From assembly GCF_000717715.1 (NCBI RefSeq), contig NZ_JOAI01000050.1, positions 1 to 64,000 of the forward strand: a stretch of 64,000 bases of DNA. Direction: 5' to 3'. The notes beneath the pieces are model-generated. The model saw only the letters and a program-made list of their open reading frames with translations, did not search any database and was not told the origin of the DNA. The translations under genes were made by a program, and so were the position numbers. The number at the start of each line of letters is the position of its first letter. The first letter of the stretch is position 1. Shown in pieces: positions 27,668 through 36,597 of this stretch. This stretch comes from Streptomyces sp. NRRL B-24484 (lineage in GTDB: Bacteria; Actinomycetota; Actinomycetes; Streptomycetales; Streptomycetaceae).

Positions 27668-29437
27668 GTGCGTCCCGGGGGCGGCCGGATCGGGACGGCC
27701 CGGCCGGCTCCTCCGCCGGCGCCCGACTCCCGGGGCGGGTTGCTGCTCGCGCTGATACTGGCCGGGACGGTCTGCCTCATGCTCCCGCCCTCGCAGCCCG
27801 GGGCCGGCGCCCACCGCTCGGCCCGACCGGGGCCGGTCCGGCTGATCGGCACCGTGGCGGCCTCGCAGGACGGACGGGCACCGAGCAGCGGTCGGGGTGC
27901 TCGGCTCGTCGACCGGGGCGGAACCTCCGGGCCGTCCGGCGGTCGGGGCTGGCCCGTGGGCGGGCCCGGCGCGCTGCTCCGCCGGTTCGAACCGCCGGCC
28001 GCCCGCTGGGCGGCCGGGCACCGGGGCGTGGACGTGGCCGCGCCCATCGGTACCCCGGTCCGGGCCGCCGCTCCCGGCGTCGTCTCGTTCGCCGGATCGG
28101 TGGCCGGCCGCCCGGTGGTGACGGTGACCCACCCCGCCTCCGGGAATCCACCGCTGCGGACGACCTACCTGCCGGTCGAGGGCTCGGTGGCCGCGGGTAC
28201 GGCCGTCGGCGCCGGCGAGGTCATCGGGACCCTCGCCGACAGCGGCCACCACTGCGCCGCGGGGAACTGTCTGCACTGGGGGCTGCTGCGCGGCCCGCGC
28301 TACCTCGACCCGCTCGCCCTGCTCGGCACGGGCCGCGTCCGGCTGCTCCCGCTGGACCACGGCCGCCCCAGCGGTGGCGGCGGCAACGGCAGTCGGGCGG
28401 TGGCGACGAGCGGGGAACCCGAGTCGGCACTCCCCGGTGTTCGGCGCGACGGTCAACGACCGGTCTCCCGGATCCCGGGCCGCCTACCTGCGGTCGATGC
28501 CGGCCAGCCCGTCCAGGGCGAGGGCGACGGCTGCGTCGGTGATCACTGCTGCGTCCTCGGGCGTGGCCCGCTCCGCCTGGCGCGAGGCCGAGTCGACCAC
28601 GCCCTGCAGCAGCACCGCGGCGAGGCGCGGGTTCGCGTGGCCGAGTTCGGCGAGGGCTTCGACGACCAGCGTGACCAGACCGCTGTGCGCCGCCCGGATG
28701 CGCTCGCGCGCCGCGTCGTCCAGTTCCGCTTCGGAGATGGCCGTCACTGCGAGGTGCCGCGGATCGGCCGCCAGGTGCAGTTGTCCGCGGACGTACGCCT
28801 CCAGCCGGTCCCGGGCGTTGTCACGCACGGCCATCCCCGCCTCGATCTCGGCGGTCCAGAGCGGGAGGTCGACCGCGCACAGTTCCTCCACCACGGCCGC
28901 CCGGGAGCGGAAGTACTCGTAGACGGAAGACCGGGCCAGGCCGGTCCGGGCCGCGAGGGCCGCGAAGGTCAAGGCCTCCCGGCCACCCTCGGCGAGCAGC
29001 TGACGGGCGGCATCCAGGAGTGCAGCCCGCTGCAACTGGCGATGCTCGGCCACCGTGGCGGCCCTGATCTTCGGCACACTCCTACTGTACGGAGCCTTAC
29101 GGCAGGGCCGACCGCCACCACGCGATCCGCCCGCCGTCGCCCGGCGCACGCCCGAACCCGCGCGCCGCATCCCGTCACGGTGGCGCCCGGGCCGATCAGG
29201 TCCGGTCGGATCCGGGCCGGCCCGTTGGACGGTGCTCGGGCCGGGTTCGGACGGGAGGAGGTCGGCGGGCAGCCGGGGGAACGGCTCGCGAGCAGCCGGC
29301 CGGCCGACTGCGTCCGTCAGCGGACGTCCGAGAGCTTCGCCCGCAGCTGCAGCACCGACTTGGTGTGGATCTGGCTGACCCGGCTCTCGGTCACCCCGAG
29401 CACCTGGCCGATCTCCGCCAGGGTGAGGCCCTCGTAG
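27668..29437 (+). CDS. M23-family metallopeptidase, frame lacks a normal stop
   Basis: The GTG at 27668 has GGGAAGG eight bases upstream; an earlier ATG at 27380 is possible. A signal peptide follows ([18 protein letters not shown], then AGA). The LytM domain spans about residues 95-225, with zinc ligands in [11 protein letters not shown] and CLHWGL, where the usual HxH has Cys as in other actinomycete members. It probably cleaves peptidoglycan cross-bridges outside the membrane. Homologues end near ...RVRLLP (about 28355), but here no stop follows until 29437, so the frame runs antisense through the whole tetR gene and into the 3' end of whiG. The real C-terminus is doubtful: a lost stop or a sequence error. 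Confidence 0.6.
   Translation: MRPGGGRIGTARPAPPPAPDSRGGLLLALILAGTVCLMLPPSQPGAGAHRSARPGPVRLIGTVAASQDGRAPSSGRGARLVDRGGTSGPSGGRGWPVGGPGALLRRFEPPAARWAAGHRGVDVAAPIGTPVRAAAPGVVSFAGSVAGRPVVTVTHPASGNPPLRTTYLPVEGSVAAGTAVGAGEVIGTLADSGHHCAAGNCLHWGLLRGPRYLDPLALLGTGRVRLLPLDHGRPSGGGGNGSRAVATSGEPESALPGVRRDGQRPVSRIPGRLPAVDAGQPVQGEGDGCVGDHCCVLGRGPLRLARGRVDHALQQHRGEARVRVAEFGEGFDDQRDQTAVRRPDALARRVVQFRFGDGRHCEVPRIGRQVQLSADVRLQPVPGVVTHGHPRLDLGGPEREVDRAQFLHHGRPGAEVLVDGRPGQAGPGREGREGQGLPATLGEQLTGGIQECSPLQLAMLGHRGGPDLRHTPTVRSLTAGPTATTRSARRRPAHARTRAPHPVTVAPGPIRSGRIRAGPLDGARAGFGREEVGGQPGERLASSRPADCVRQRTSESFARSCSTDLVWIWLTRLSVTPSTWPISARVRPS
28484..29077 (-). CDS. TetR/AcrR-family transcriptional regulator
   Basis: A 197-residue repressor-type protein. 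The N-terminal HTH covers about residues 15-60 ([21 protein letters not shown]), and the rest is a helical ligand-binding domain. The GTG start has GGAG too close to be a good site, while a -10-like TACAGT lies six bases upstream, so the message may be leaderless. Repeated CCGTA half-sites in 29080-29103 could be its own operator. It sits between whiG and the M23 peptidase gene. Ligand and targets unknown. Confidence 0.88.
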   Translation of the reverse strand: MPKIRAATVAEHRQLQRAALLDAARQLLAEGGREALTFAALAARTGLARSSVYEYFRSRAAVVEELCAVDLPLWTAEIEAGMAVRDNARDRLEAYVRGQLHLAADPRHLAVTAISEAELDDAARERIRAAHSGLVTLVVEALAELGHANPRLAAVLLQGVVDSASRQAERATPEDAAVITDAAVALALDGLAGIDRR

Positions 29438-31410
29438 TAGTAGAGCGTCACCACCGTCTTCTCGCGTTCGGGCAGGGTGCTGACCGCGGTGGCGAGCAGG
29501 CGGCGGAGTTCGCGGTCCTCCGCGATCTCCACCGGGTTGTCCGCACCGGTGTCCTCCAGGGTGTCCATCAGCGTGAGGGCGTCGCCGCTCTCCCCGATGG
29601 GGTGGATCAGCTCGTCGAGGGCCATCACGTTCGCGAGCGACAACTGGCTGAAGATCGCGTGCAGGTCCTCCAGCGTGATGCCCATCTCGGCGGCCACTTC
29701 GGGCTCGTGCGGTGTGCGCCGCAGCCGGGCCTCCAGCGTGGCGTACGTCCGCTCGACGGTCTTGGCCTTCTGTCGCACCGACCGGGGGATCCAGTCGAGC
29801 GCGCGGAGTTCGTCGATGATCGCCCCGCGGATCCGGCTGATCGCGTAGGTCTCGAACTTGATCGCGCGATCGATGTCGAACTTCTCGATCGCGTCGATCA
29901 GCCCGAACACGCCGGAGGACACGAAGTCGGCCTGCTCCACGTTGGCGGGCAGGCCGACGCCCACCCGGCCCGCCACGTACTTGACCAGCGGCGAGTAGTG
30001 CAGGATCAACTGCTCGCGGAGCCGCGGATCACCCGACTCCTTGTAGGAGCGCCAGAGCATCTCCAGTGCGCTGCGCTCGCTCGGCACCTTCGCCGTACGA
30101 CCGGCCGACGGTTGCTGACCCAGCCGCCCGGCCGTCGACGCCGGGGGCTCGGCCGCAGCCGGTGCCTCGGGCGGCTTGACGGGGGCCGGCACCGTCCTGG
30201 CTGGGGTGACCTCCGGGTGGGGCGCTGCGGAGGTGCCGCGTTCGGGGTCCGCCGATCGATGGCCTCCGGACTCCGCGCGCACGTCGTCCGCCCGGCCGGG
30301 ATCCACGCCGCCGACCGGCCCGGAAGCCGGTGCGCCCGTCGGCCCCGGGATCGGCCCGGGCCCTGGCGTCGGCCCCGGGGTCGCCGTCGCCGGCGACGGC
30401 CTTGACGAGGGTGCGGGCGCGAGCACGGGCGCGGGGTGGACGACCTTCGTGGCGGACGGGTCGGTGCCGGCCTGCTCCGGGTCGGCCGACACCGGGCGTG
30501 CGGGCTCCCGGGGTGCCACCGGCCGACCGACGGTCTCCACGCCGTCCGGCACCCGCTCGTGCCCTCCTCCCCCACCGCCCGGCGGCATCGGTACCGACCG
30601 CACAGGGCCCGGAAGTCTCCGCACCGCTGCACGGTCCGTGCCGCCGGCCCCGCCGGGGCTTGCGGCGCCGTCGGCTCCGGCCAGGCGGGCGGCCGGCCAG
30701 GGCCGGCCCCCGGCCGGTGCCGACGGCGCGCTCCGGGCCGGCGGCGGCTGGTCCGCACGGGCGTGGACGCGGGAGTGACTCGGCTCGGCCTCGTAAGGGT
30801 CGGCATTGCGCGCCCCACCGCGGACGGCCCGTCCGCCTGCACTGCCCTCGGCTGAGCGCCGCTGCTCGGGACGCGCCTCCGGGTACCGCTGGCGGACGGC
30901 ACCCAGCGGGGCCTCCTCCGCACCGGCTGCGCGGCCCGGCTGCTCGTCGCGCGTCCACCCGTGCGCCTGCGGTCCGCAGGCCGCTTCCGCCGCGGTCGGC
31001 GCGGTCGGCGCGGTCGGCGGATCTGCCGACCGCGCATGCGCGGCGGGCTCGCCCGGCCCTCGGGACGGTGTTGTGGCAGACGGGCCCGTGGGGGCGCGCG
31101 GCACCAACGGCTGCGCCGGGGCGGGCGGGGCGACGGGCGGCGCGGGTGCGGTCTGGCCGGGCCGCGCGGGCGAGGAGGGCTGGGCTGCTGCGCTGCGGGC
31201 GTCCTGCTGGCCTGGTGAGATCGGCCGACCCGGTACTCGGGTCGGGCCCACCGACCGGGCGGGGTTCAACAGCGTCGGCCCCTGCGGGCCGAGGTCCGCA
31301 GCGGGACGGGCCCCGGCCCCAACCGTTCCCGCAGACCGGGCGTCACCGGTCACCCTGTGTCCCGGAATGTTTGTGGGCATGCGTTGGTCTGCGCCGTTCT
31401 GCCGAGTCAT
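29317..31410 (-). CDS. whiG: Sporulation sigma factor WhiG (sigma-28 type) with long N-terminal extension
   Basis: The last ~250 residues are a full FliA/WhiG-type sigma factor: region 2 ([49 protein letters not shown]) and region 4 ([20 protein letters not shown]). WhiG starts aerial-hypha sporulation and is held by the anti-sigma RsiG with c-di-GMP in Streptomyces. The normal protein is about 280 residues; here the same frame stays open another ~400 codons upstream, Pro/Ala/Gly-rich with GC-rich third positions, giving up to 697 residues from the ATG at 31410. Alternatives: ATG 31380, TTG 31431, or GTG 30552, which has GGAGGAGGG nine bases upstream and gives 411 residues. The sigma core is certain; the start is not. 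Confidence 0.85.
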   Translation of the reverse strand: MTRQNGADQRMPTNIPGHRVTGDARSAGTVGAGARPAADLGPQGPTLLNPARSVGPTRVPGRPISPGQQDARSAAAQPSSPARPGQTAPAPPVAPPAPAQPLVPRAPTGPSATTPSRGPGEPAAHARSADPPTAPTAPTAAEAACGPQAHGWTRDEQPGRAAGAEEAPLGAVRQRYPEARPEQRRSAEGSAGGRAVRGGARNADPYEAEPSHSRVHARADQPPPARSAPSAPAGGRPWPAARLAGADGAASPGGAGGTDRAAVRRLPGPVRSVPMPPGGGGGGHERVPDGVETVGRPVAPREPARPVSADPEQAGTDPSATKVVHPAPVLAPAPSSRPSPATATPGPTPGPGPIPGPTGAPASGPVGGVDPGRADDVRAESGGHRSADPERGTSAAPHPEVTPARTVPAPVKPPEAPAAAEPPASTAGRLGQQPSAGRTAKVPSERSALEMLWRSYKESGDPRLREQLILHYSPLVKYVAGRVGVGLPANVEQADFVSSGVFGLIDAIEKFDIDRAIKFETYAISRIRGAIIDELRALDWIPRSVRQKAKTVERTYATLEARLRRTPHEPEVAAEMGITLEDLHAIFSQLSLANVMALDELIHPIGESGDALTLMDTLEDTGADNPVEIAEDRELRRLLATAVSTLPEREKTVVTLYYYEGLTLAEIGQVLGVTESRVSQIHTKSVLQLRAKLSDVR

Positions 31411-31544
31411 GTGCTGATAGGGAAGCCACAAGGGAGCGTAGCGTGACCACGTCGCTGCGGTGTGCTACCGCCACTCGGTCGTCGCCCGATCCGGTGGCCC
31501 ACCCGGCGCGTGCCCGCGACGCGCGCCGGGTGGTGTCGTGACCT

Positions 31545-32819
31545 TCAACGACGCCTCACCAAGCGCCAGTGGGCGCCGAATCGCTCGACGTGGCCGAGCG
31601 AGACCAACTCGTACAGATGCTGCAGCACGGCGTCCGGAGAAAGTCCCGCCTCCCGGGCGAGTCGGTCGACCGGTGCTCCGTCCGCGCAGCCGGGGACGGC
31701 CTCCAGCACCCGGGCCACCGACGGCTCCAGCAGGTCCCGGGGCAGGACGGGGCCGGAGCGGGGCGGTGCGAGGTCGTCTCCGATCGCCCCGACGAGTTCG
31801 GCGATCTCGGAGGCGTCGGTCACCAGCGTGGCGCCGCTGCGGATCAGCGCGTGCACGCCGGCGGACAGCTCCGAGGTGACCGGGCCGGCCACGCCCATCG
31901 TGTGCCGGTTGAGGTCCCGGGCCCGCCGGGCGGTGCTCAGGGCTCCGCTGCGGACGGCCGCCTCGACGACGACGGTGCCCCGGGTCAGCGCCGCTATCAC
32001 GCGGTTCCTCAGGACGAAGCGGAAGCGGTTGGGGTGGACGCCCGGTGGCAGCTCGCTCACCAACAGGCCCTGCTCGGAGATCCGGCGGATGAGCTCGGTG
32101 TTGCCGGGCGGGTAGCTCATGTCGACCCCGCAGGCGAGGACGCCGACGGTGGCACCACCCACGGCGAGGGCGCCGCGGTGAGCGGCCGAGTCGATCCCGT
32201 AGGCCGCTCCGGACACCACCACCCAGCCGCGCTCGGCCAGTTGAGAGGCGATCTCACCGGCGACGTGGGCACCGTACGCAGTGCACGCCCGGGAGCCGAC
32301 GAGGGCAACGGAGCGCAGGGCCAGCAACCGGAGCGACCCGGTGCCCCGCACCCAGAGACCGACCGGCCGCCCCTCCCCGAGATCGTCGAGCTGACTGGGC
32401 CATTCGGGATCGCCCGGAATGATGAACCGGCCGCCGTGGCTCCGGACGTGGCGGAGGTCCGCGGCGGGATCGAGCCCCGCGCACCGGGCCCGGTAGTCGG
32501 TGACCCGCCCCGGGTCTAGGCCGAGCGGACCGGGATGCAGCCGGCCCCGCAGGACGTCGACGACGGTGATGGCGCCGTGTTCGCCGAGCCAACGGCCCAT
32601 CACCGCGTCACCGGGTTCGATCAGCCGGGTCAGGGCGGCTCTGGCCAGCCGCTCCGGTGACGGCGCCGGCGCTCCACCGGGCGGCGATGCCCGCGCCGCA
32701 TCGCCCGGCAGGCACCGGTGCGGACGCGTGCCCTCGATGTCGGCCGCACGGGGCGAGGCTGAGGAGAGACTGGTGCCGGTGCCGCTGTTCGTGGTGGTGC
32801 TGGTACTCGTGCCGTCCAT
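31545..32819 (-). CDS. dprA: DNA-processing protein DprA
   Basis: A 424-residue DprA/Smf protein, which loads RecA on incoming single strands in transformable bacteria and has a less clear role in Streptomyces. A Ser/Thr-rich N-terminal tail of ~50 residues precedes a helical part; the Rossmann-like core has VALVGSRACTAYG, VSGAAYGIDSAAHRGAL and the late SGALSTARRA. A C-terminal winged-helix-like domain (SPDAVLQHLYELVSLGHVER) follows. AGGAG lies six bases before the ATG. It lies 49 bases after comM in a yraN-comM-dprA operon that continues towards whiG. Confidence 0.94.
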   Translation of the reverse strand: MDGTSTSTTTNSGTGTSLSSASPRAADIEGTRPHRCLPGDAARASPPGGAPAPSPERLARAALTRLIEPGDAVMGRWLGEHGAITVVDVLRGRLHPGPLGLDPGRVTDYRARCAGLDPAADLRHVRSHGGRFIIPGDPEWPSQLDDLGEGRPVGLWVRGTGSLRLLALRSVALVGSRACTAYGAHVAGEIASQLAERGWVVVSGAAYGIDSAAHRGALAVGGATVGVLACGVDMSYPPGNTELIRRISEQGLLVSELPPGVHPNRFRFVLRNRVIAALTRGTVVVEAAVRSGALSTARRARDLNRHTMGVAGPVTSELSAGVHALIRSGATLVTDASEIAELVGAIGDDLAPPRSGPVLPRDLLEPSVARVLEAVPGCADGAPVDRLAREAGLSPDAVLQHLYELVSLGHVERFGAHWRLVRRR

Positions 32820-32868
32820 GGTGGACTCCTGGGTTGTCGCGCCGGGCCCGGTTCGGCCGGCCGTGCGG

Positions 32869-34524
32869 TCACAGGTCGGCGGTGCACTCGCCGTGGTCGG
32901 GGTGCGCGTTGCGCGGGAGTCGCGGACGCTCGGCCATCGGGCCGCGGTGCACGCCCGTCCGCAGGGCGAGGGCCGTACGGACGTCGGACCGCCCGGGTAG
33001 GTCGCGTCCCGACAGGTCGGCGATCGTCCACGCCACCCGTAGCACCCGGTCGAGCCCGCGGGCCGTCAGCAGCCCTCGCTCCAGGTCGCGTTCGGCATCG
33101 GTGAGCGCGTCCGGCTGCAGCCGCCACCTCGTCCGCAGCTCGTGGCCGGGGACTTCCGCGTTGGTGCGCCACGGTGTTTCGGCCAGCCGGGCGGCCGCAC
33201 GGTGGCGGGCCGCCAGCACGCGGGCGGCCACCACGGCGGTGGACTCGGCCGCGGTGTCGCGGGTCATCAGTTCGGCACGCGAGACCGAGGACACCCGGAC
33301 CTGGAGGTCGACGCGGTCCAACAGCGGGCCGGAGAGCCGGGCCTGGTACCGGTTGACCATGGTCGGTGTGCATTCGCAGCCTTCGCCGCGGATCGAGTGG
33401 CGCCCGCACGGGCACGGGTTGGCCGCCAGGCAGAGCAGGAACCGGGCCGGCAGCCGCATGGACCCGGCAGCACGGGCGATCATCACCTCGCCCGACTCCA
33501 GCGGTTGCCGCAGGGCGTCGAGGACGCGCACCGGGAACTCGGGCGCCTCGTCCAGGAAGAGCACTCCGCGGTGCGCCAGGGAGACGGCACCGGGCCGGGG
33601 CATCCCGCTGCCGCCGCCGACGATGGCGGGCATCGTCGTGGAGTGGTGCGGCGCGCAGTAGGGCGGGCTGTCGATGAGCGGCCGGTTGGGCGGGAGGAGG
33701 CCGGCGACCGAGTGCACGGCCGTCACCTCCAGCGCCTCCTTCTCGGTGAGCGGTGGGAGCAGCGCCGGAAGGCGCTCGGCCAGCATGGTCTTGCCCGCGC
33801 CGGGCGGCCCCTTGAGGTAGAGGTGGTGGCCGCCGGCAGCCGCGATCTCCAGGGCGTGGCGGGCTTCGTACTGGCCGGCGACGTCCGCGAGGTCGGCCCG
33901 GATCACGTTCTCGGCGGCGATGTCGCGGACACCCATGCCGGGCAGCAGCAGCCCGGCCAGCAGCGGGTCCGGTCGGCCGAGGCGCTTCTCCGGTTCGTCC
34001 TCGGGCGGGCTGGCGTCGGTGAGCAGTGCGATCAGTTGGCGCAGGCTGCGGACGCCCATCACCGAGACACCCGGTACGAGGGAGGCCTCCGCGGCGGTCT
34101 GCTCCGCCACCACGACCTGCCGGTATCCGGCGTCGGCCGCCGCCAGGACGGACGGCAGGACACCGCGGACCGGCCGTACCCGGCCGTCCAGGCCGAGCTC
34201 GCCGATGACGAGGAGGTCGGCGATGGCGGCGGGGTCGATCCGGTCCGCCGCCGCCAGCACGGCACAGGCGACGGCCAGGTCGAAGCCGCTGCCGCTCTTC
34301 GGCACCGAGGCCGGGCTGAGGCCGACGGTGAGTTTGCGCTGCGGCCAGCTCTCCCCGCTGTTGACGACCGCGGCGCGGACACGGTCGCGGGCCTCCGAGA
34401 GCGCCTTGTCGGGCAGTCCGACCAGGGTGAACGCGGCCACGCCGGGTTCGAGGTCGGCCTGGACCTCGACCACCACGCCGTCGACGCCGACGAGCGCGAC
34501 CGAGCAGGTACGGGCGAAGGTCAT
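32869..34524 (-). CDS. YifB/ComM-family Mg-chelatase-like AAA+ ATPase
   Basis: A 551-residue AAA+ helicase-like protein. The N-terminal Lon-substrate-like domain covers about residues 1-190 (VGLPDKALSEARDRVRAA). The ATPase has Walker A GPPGAGKTM, Walker B GVLFLDEAPEF and a zinc-finger-like cluster ANPCPCGRHS with ECTPTM. ComM promotes branch migration during recombination in transformable bacteria. Its ATG follows the yraN stop after one base (TGAGATG), showing tight coupling. Confidence 0.94.
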   Translation of the reverse strand: MTFARTCSVALVGVDGVVVEVQADLEPGVAAFTLVGLPDKALSEARDRVRAAVVNSGESWPQRKLTVGLSPASVPKSGSGFDLAVACAVLAAADRIDPAAIADLLVIGELGLDGRVRPVRGVLPSVLAAADAGYRQVVVAEQTAAEASLVPGVSVMGVRSLRQLIALLTDASPPEDEPEKRLGRPDPLLAGLLLPGMGVRDIAAENVIRADLADVAGQYEARHALEIAAAGGHHLYLKGPPGAGKTMLAERLPALLPPLTEKEALEVTAVHSVAGLLPPNRPLIDSPPYCAPHHSTTMPAIVGGGSGMPRPGAVSLAHRGVLFLDEAPEFPVRVLDALRQPLESGEVMIARAAGSMRLPARFLLCLAANPCPCGRHSIRGEGCECTPTMVNRYQARLSGPLLDRVDLQVRVSSVSRAELMTRDTAAESTAVVAARVLAARHRAAARLAETPWRTNAEVPGHELRTRWRLQPDALTDAERDLERGLLTARGLDRVLRVAWTIADLSGRDLPGRSDVRTALALRTGVHRGPMAERPRLPRNAHPDHGECTADL

Positions 34525-34525
34525 C

Positions 34526-35221
34526 TCACACCGCCCCTCGGAGGTGCTCGACCCGGGCAGCGCCCTTGACCCGGTTGACCACGGCCACCAGATCGATGCG
34601 GACGCCGCCGGGTGGCGGCGGTGTCGGCGGGCCGGCGCGGAGGGCCGCCGTCTCCACGGGGGCCGAGGAGCCGCCCTTCGCAGTGGTCCGCCTCCGGGTC
34701 CGGCCCTTCCCGCCGGTCGGCGTCTCGTCCGGCGCTCCGGACCGTTCCTCGGACGGCTTCCCGGCGCGCTTCGCGGCGGTCCTCAGCTTCGGGCGTGCAC
34801 CCGCGGCGGCCGCCGGAACCGCGACGCCGTGGTCCGCACCGTCCCGGCCCGGGAGGTCCGGCAGGGCGGACCCGTCCGTCCTCGACAGAACGAGCAGGCC
34901 GTCGCTCCGGGGCAGGTACGTGACGCGCTCGGCGAGCAGTTCGAAGTAGGTGGGCCACCGTTCGGCGAGCCAGCGCTCGGCGAGTCTCCGCAGCCGGTCG
35001 GCCTTCGGCCGGTCGATGCCCTCGGTGGGTTGCTGGAACGCGTTCTCCGAACGCGTCTTGACCTCGCAGATCGCGAGGGTGTCGCCGTCCAGCGCGACGA
35101 TGTCGAGTTCGCCCTCGACGCACCGCCAGTTGCGTTCGAGGATGTGCAGGCCCTCGTGGGCGAGCCTGCGGGCGGCCACTTCTTCGCCGTAGCGGCCGAG
35201 ACTGTTGTTCGGACTCTTCAC
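34526..35221 (-). CDS. YraN-family nuclease-like protein with internal low-complexity insert
   Basis: A 231-residue protein of the YraN (UPF0102) family. The Holliday-junction-resolvase-like core is at residues 5-90: LGRYGEEVAARRL, then EGELDIVALDG and CEVKTRS, the PD-(D/E)xK-type catalytic strands. The final strand VRIDLVAVVNRVKGAARVEH is separated from the core by about 110 residues rich in Ala, Pro, Lys, Arg and Thr, while ordinary YraN is only ~120 residues in total. The GTG at 35221 has GGAGG eight bases upstream; the ATG six bases earlier is too close to that site. First gene of the yraN-comM-dprA operon. Confidence 0.88.
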   Translation of the reverse strand: MKSPNNSLGRYGEEVAARRLAHEGLHILERNWRCVEGELDIVALDGDTLAICEVKTRSENAFQQPTEGIDRPKADRLRRLAERWLAERWPTYFELLAERVTYLPRSDGLLVLSRTDGSALPDLPGRDGADHGVAVPAAAAGARPKLRTAAKRAGKPSEERSGAPDETPTGGKGRTRRRTTAKGGSSAPVETAALRAGPPTPPPPGGVRIDLVAVVNRVKGAARVEHLRGAV

Positions 35222-35674
35222 GGTCATCACCTCCGTGCCAGGAGGTTGCCGTGCGGGCCACGGCGGGAGCGGCGCGGTCCCAGAACCTGTGGACAACTCG
35301 GTCCTGTGGAAAACCCGGGTCCCTCGCAGGGGTGGCTTTCGGGAGCCGGTCTGGACACGGGTCGATCGACCCGTCCATGCTCGGTGCTCCGGACGCGGCG
35401 CCGCCCGCTGCCGACAGCCGATGCCGCCGATCGCTGTCGTCACAGCGTCCCCGGGTGGAAGCACCCGGAAGTCGCAACCGGACGGATCGCAGCCCGCCCA
35501 GGTCCCAGCAGTCGCCGCTCACAGCGGTCGCCGCTCACCGCGGTCGCCGGCCGTGGCCTCCACAGGTCCGGCGGTGGGCGCCGGCGGTGGACCGCGGCAC
35601 CGGGCGCGGTCGGCCGGTCGGGCGCGGACCGGCGTCGGTCCCGCTCCGGACGGCTCCTGCCGGACGCAGGCCGT
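35222..35674. other. Intergenic region with DnaA-box pair and short tandem repeat
   Basis: 453 bases between yraN and the DUF2469 gene. It holds a DnaA-box pair at 35288-35313 (listed separately) and two adjacent 16-bp copies of GTCGCCGCTCACMGCG at 35511-35526 and 35527-35542 (M is A or C), followed by a partial third copy. No gene seen. Confidence 0.6.
35288..35313. promoter_or_regulatory. DnaA-box pair upstream of yraN
   Basis: TGTGGACAA (the complement of TTGTCCACA) at 35288-35296 and a variant TGTGGAAAA at 35305-35313, again 17 bases apart, as in the pair at 27302. Regulatory meaning is inferred from the consensus only. Confidence 0.5.
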
Positions 35675-36001
35675 TCAGTTCCCGAACGACGCGTCGTCGG
35701 ACGGCAGCTCCAGGTCGCTCTTCGCCAGCTCCTCGATGTTGACGTCCTTGAAGGTCAGGACCCGCACCTTGCGGACGAACCTGGCCGGCCGGTACATGTC
35801 CCAGACCCACGCATCCGCCATCGACACCTCGAAGAACACCTCGCCCTGCACCGAGTGGACCTGCAGGTCGTAGTCGTTCGTGAGGTAGAACCGCCGCTCG
35901 GTCTCGATCACGAATTTGAAGAGCCCGACGACGTCCCGGTACTCCCGGTAGAGCTTGAGCTCCATCTCGGTCTCGTACTTCTCGAGGTCTTCGGCACTCA
36001 T
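35675..36001 (-). CDS. DUF2469 family protein
   Basis: A 108-residue, acidic, cytosolic protein conserved in actinobacteria. The motif-dense sequence (MSAEDLEKYETEMELKLYRE, FKFVIETERRFYLTN, DAWVWDMYRPARFV) is nearly invariant in the family. Function unknown; it is usually found next to yraN and the Nudix/signal peptidase genes, as here. AGGGG precedes the ATG at rather long spacing. Confidence 0.9.
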   Translation of the reverse strand: MSAEDLEKYETEMELKLYREYRDVVGLFKFVIETERRFYLTNDYDLQVHSVQGEVFFEVSMADAWVWDMYRPARFVRKVRVLTFKDVNIEELAKSDLELPSDDASFGN

Positions 36002-36056
36002 CCAGGCGTCCCCTCACTCGTCACGTCCACCCCATTGTGGACCACCGCACCCACCG

Positions 36057-36554
36057 TCAAAGCCGTACCGGCGGGACTGGCGGGCCTTCCGTGACCAGCT
36101 GTTCGACCAGCTCGGCCAGGCCCGCAGGGTAGACCGTCTCGGCGGTGTCGCGCAGTTCCTCGACCGTCCACCAGCGGGCGGCGAGCAGCAGGGCGTGCTC
36201 GTCGGGCCCCGGACCGGCCGCCCGGGCGTCGACGAGGCCGAACGCGTCGGGTTCGGCCCCGGTCCGGGCCAGGTGGAACCACTGCTCCTGCTCGTACGCC
36301 TGCCCCCGGAAGGAGAACGACACCGTGCCGTACGCGACCACGGGCCCCAGTTCCACCTCGGCCGGCCCGATCTCTTCGGCCAGCTCGCGCAGCGCCGCCT
36401 CGCGCACGCTCTCGCCCGGCTCCAGCCCTCCGCCCGGGGTGATCCACCAGCTGGTGCCGGGGACGGCCGGGTCCAGGCCGCGCAGGAGCAGCACCCGGTC
36501 GCTGCGGTCGAGCAGCAGCACGCGGGCGGCGCGGCGGTGCAGGGCGTCGTCCAC
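36057..36554 (-). CDS. Nudix hydrolase
   Basis: A 165-residue hydrolase. The Nudix box GGGLEPGESVREAALRELAE plus EIG is complete, with the metal-binding REL.EE. A substrate such as an oxidised nucleotide or sugar nucleotide cannot be assigned. The GTG at 36554 has AGGAGG eight bases upstream, better than the GTG three codons earlier, which is almost on top of that site. It lies 43 bases after the signal peptidase gene on the same strand. Confidence 0.88.
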   Translation of the reverse strand: MDDALHRRAARVLLLDRSDRVLLLRGLDPAVPGTSWWITPGGGLEPGESVREAALRELAEEIGPAEVELGPVVAYGTVSFSFRGQAYEQEQWFHLARTGAEPDAFGLVDARAAGPGPDEHALLLAARWWTVEELRDTAETVYPAGLAELVEQLVTEGPPVPPVRL

Positions 36555-36597
36555 TCCGTTCACCTCCTGGTCCCACGGCCCGCCGCGGCGGGCGGCG

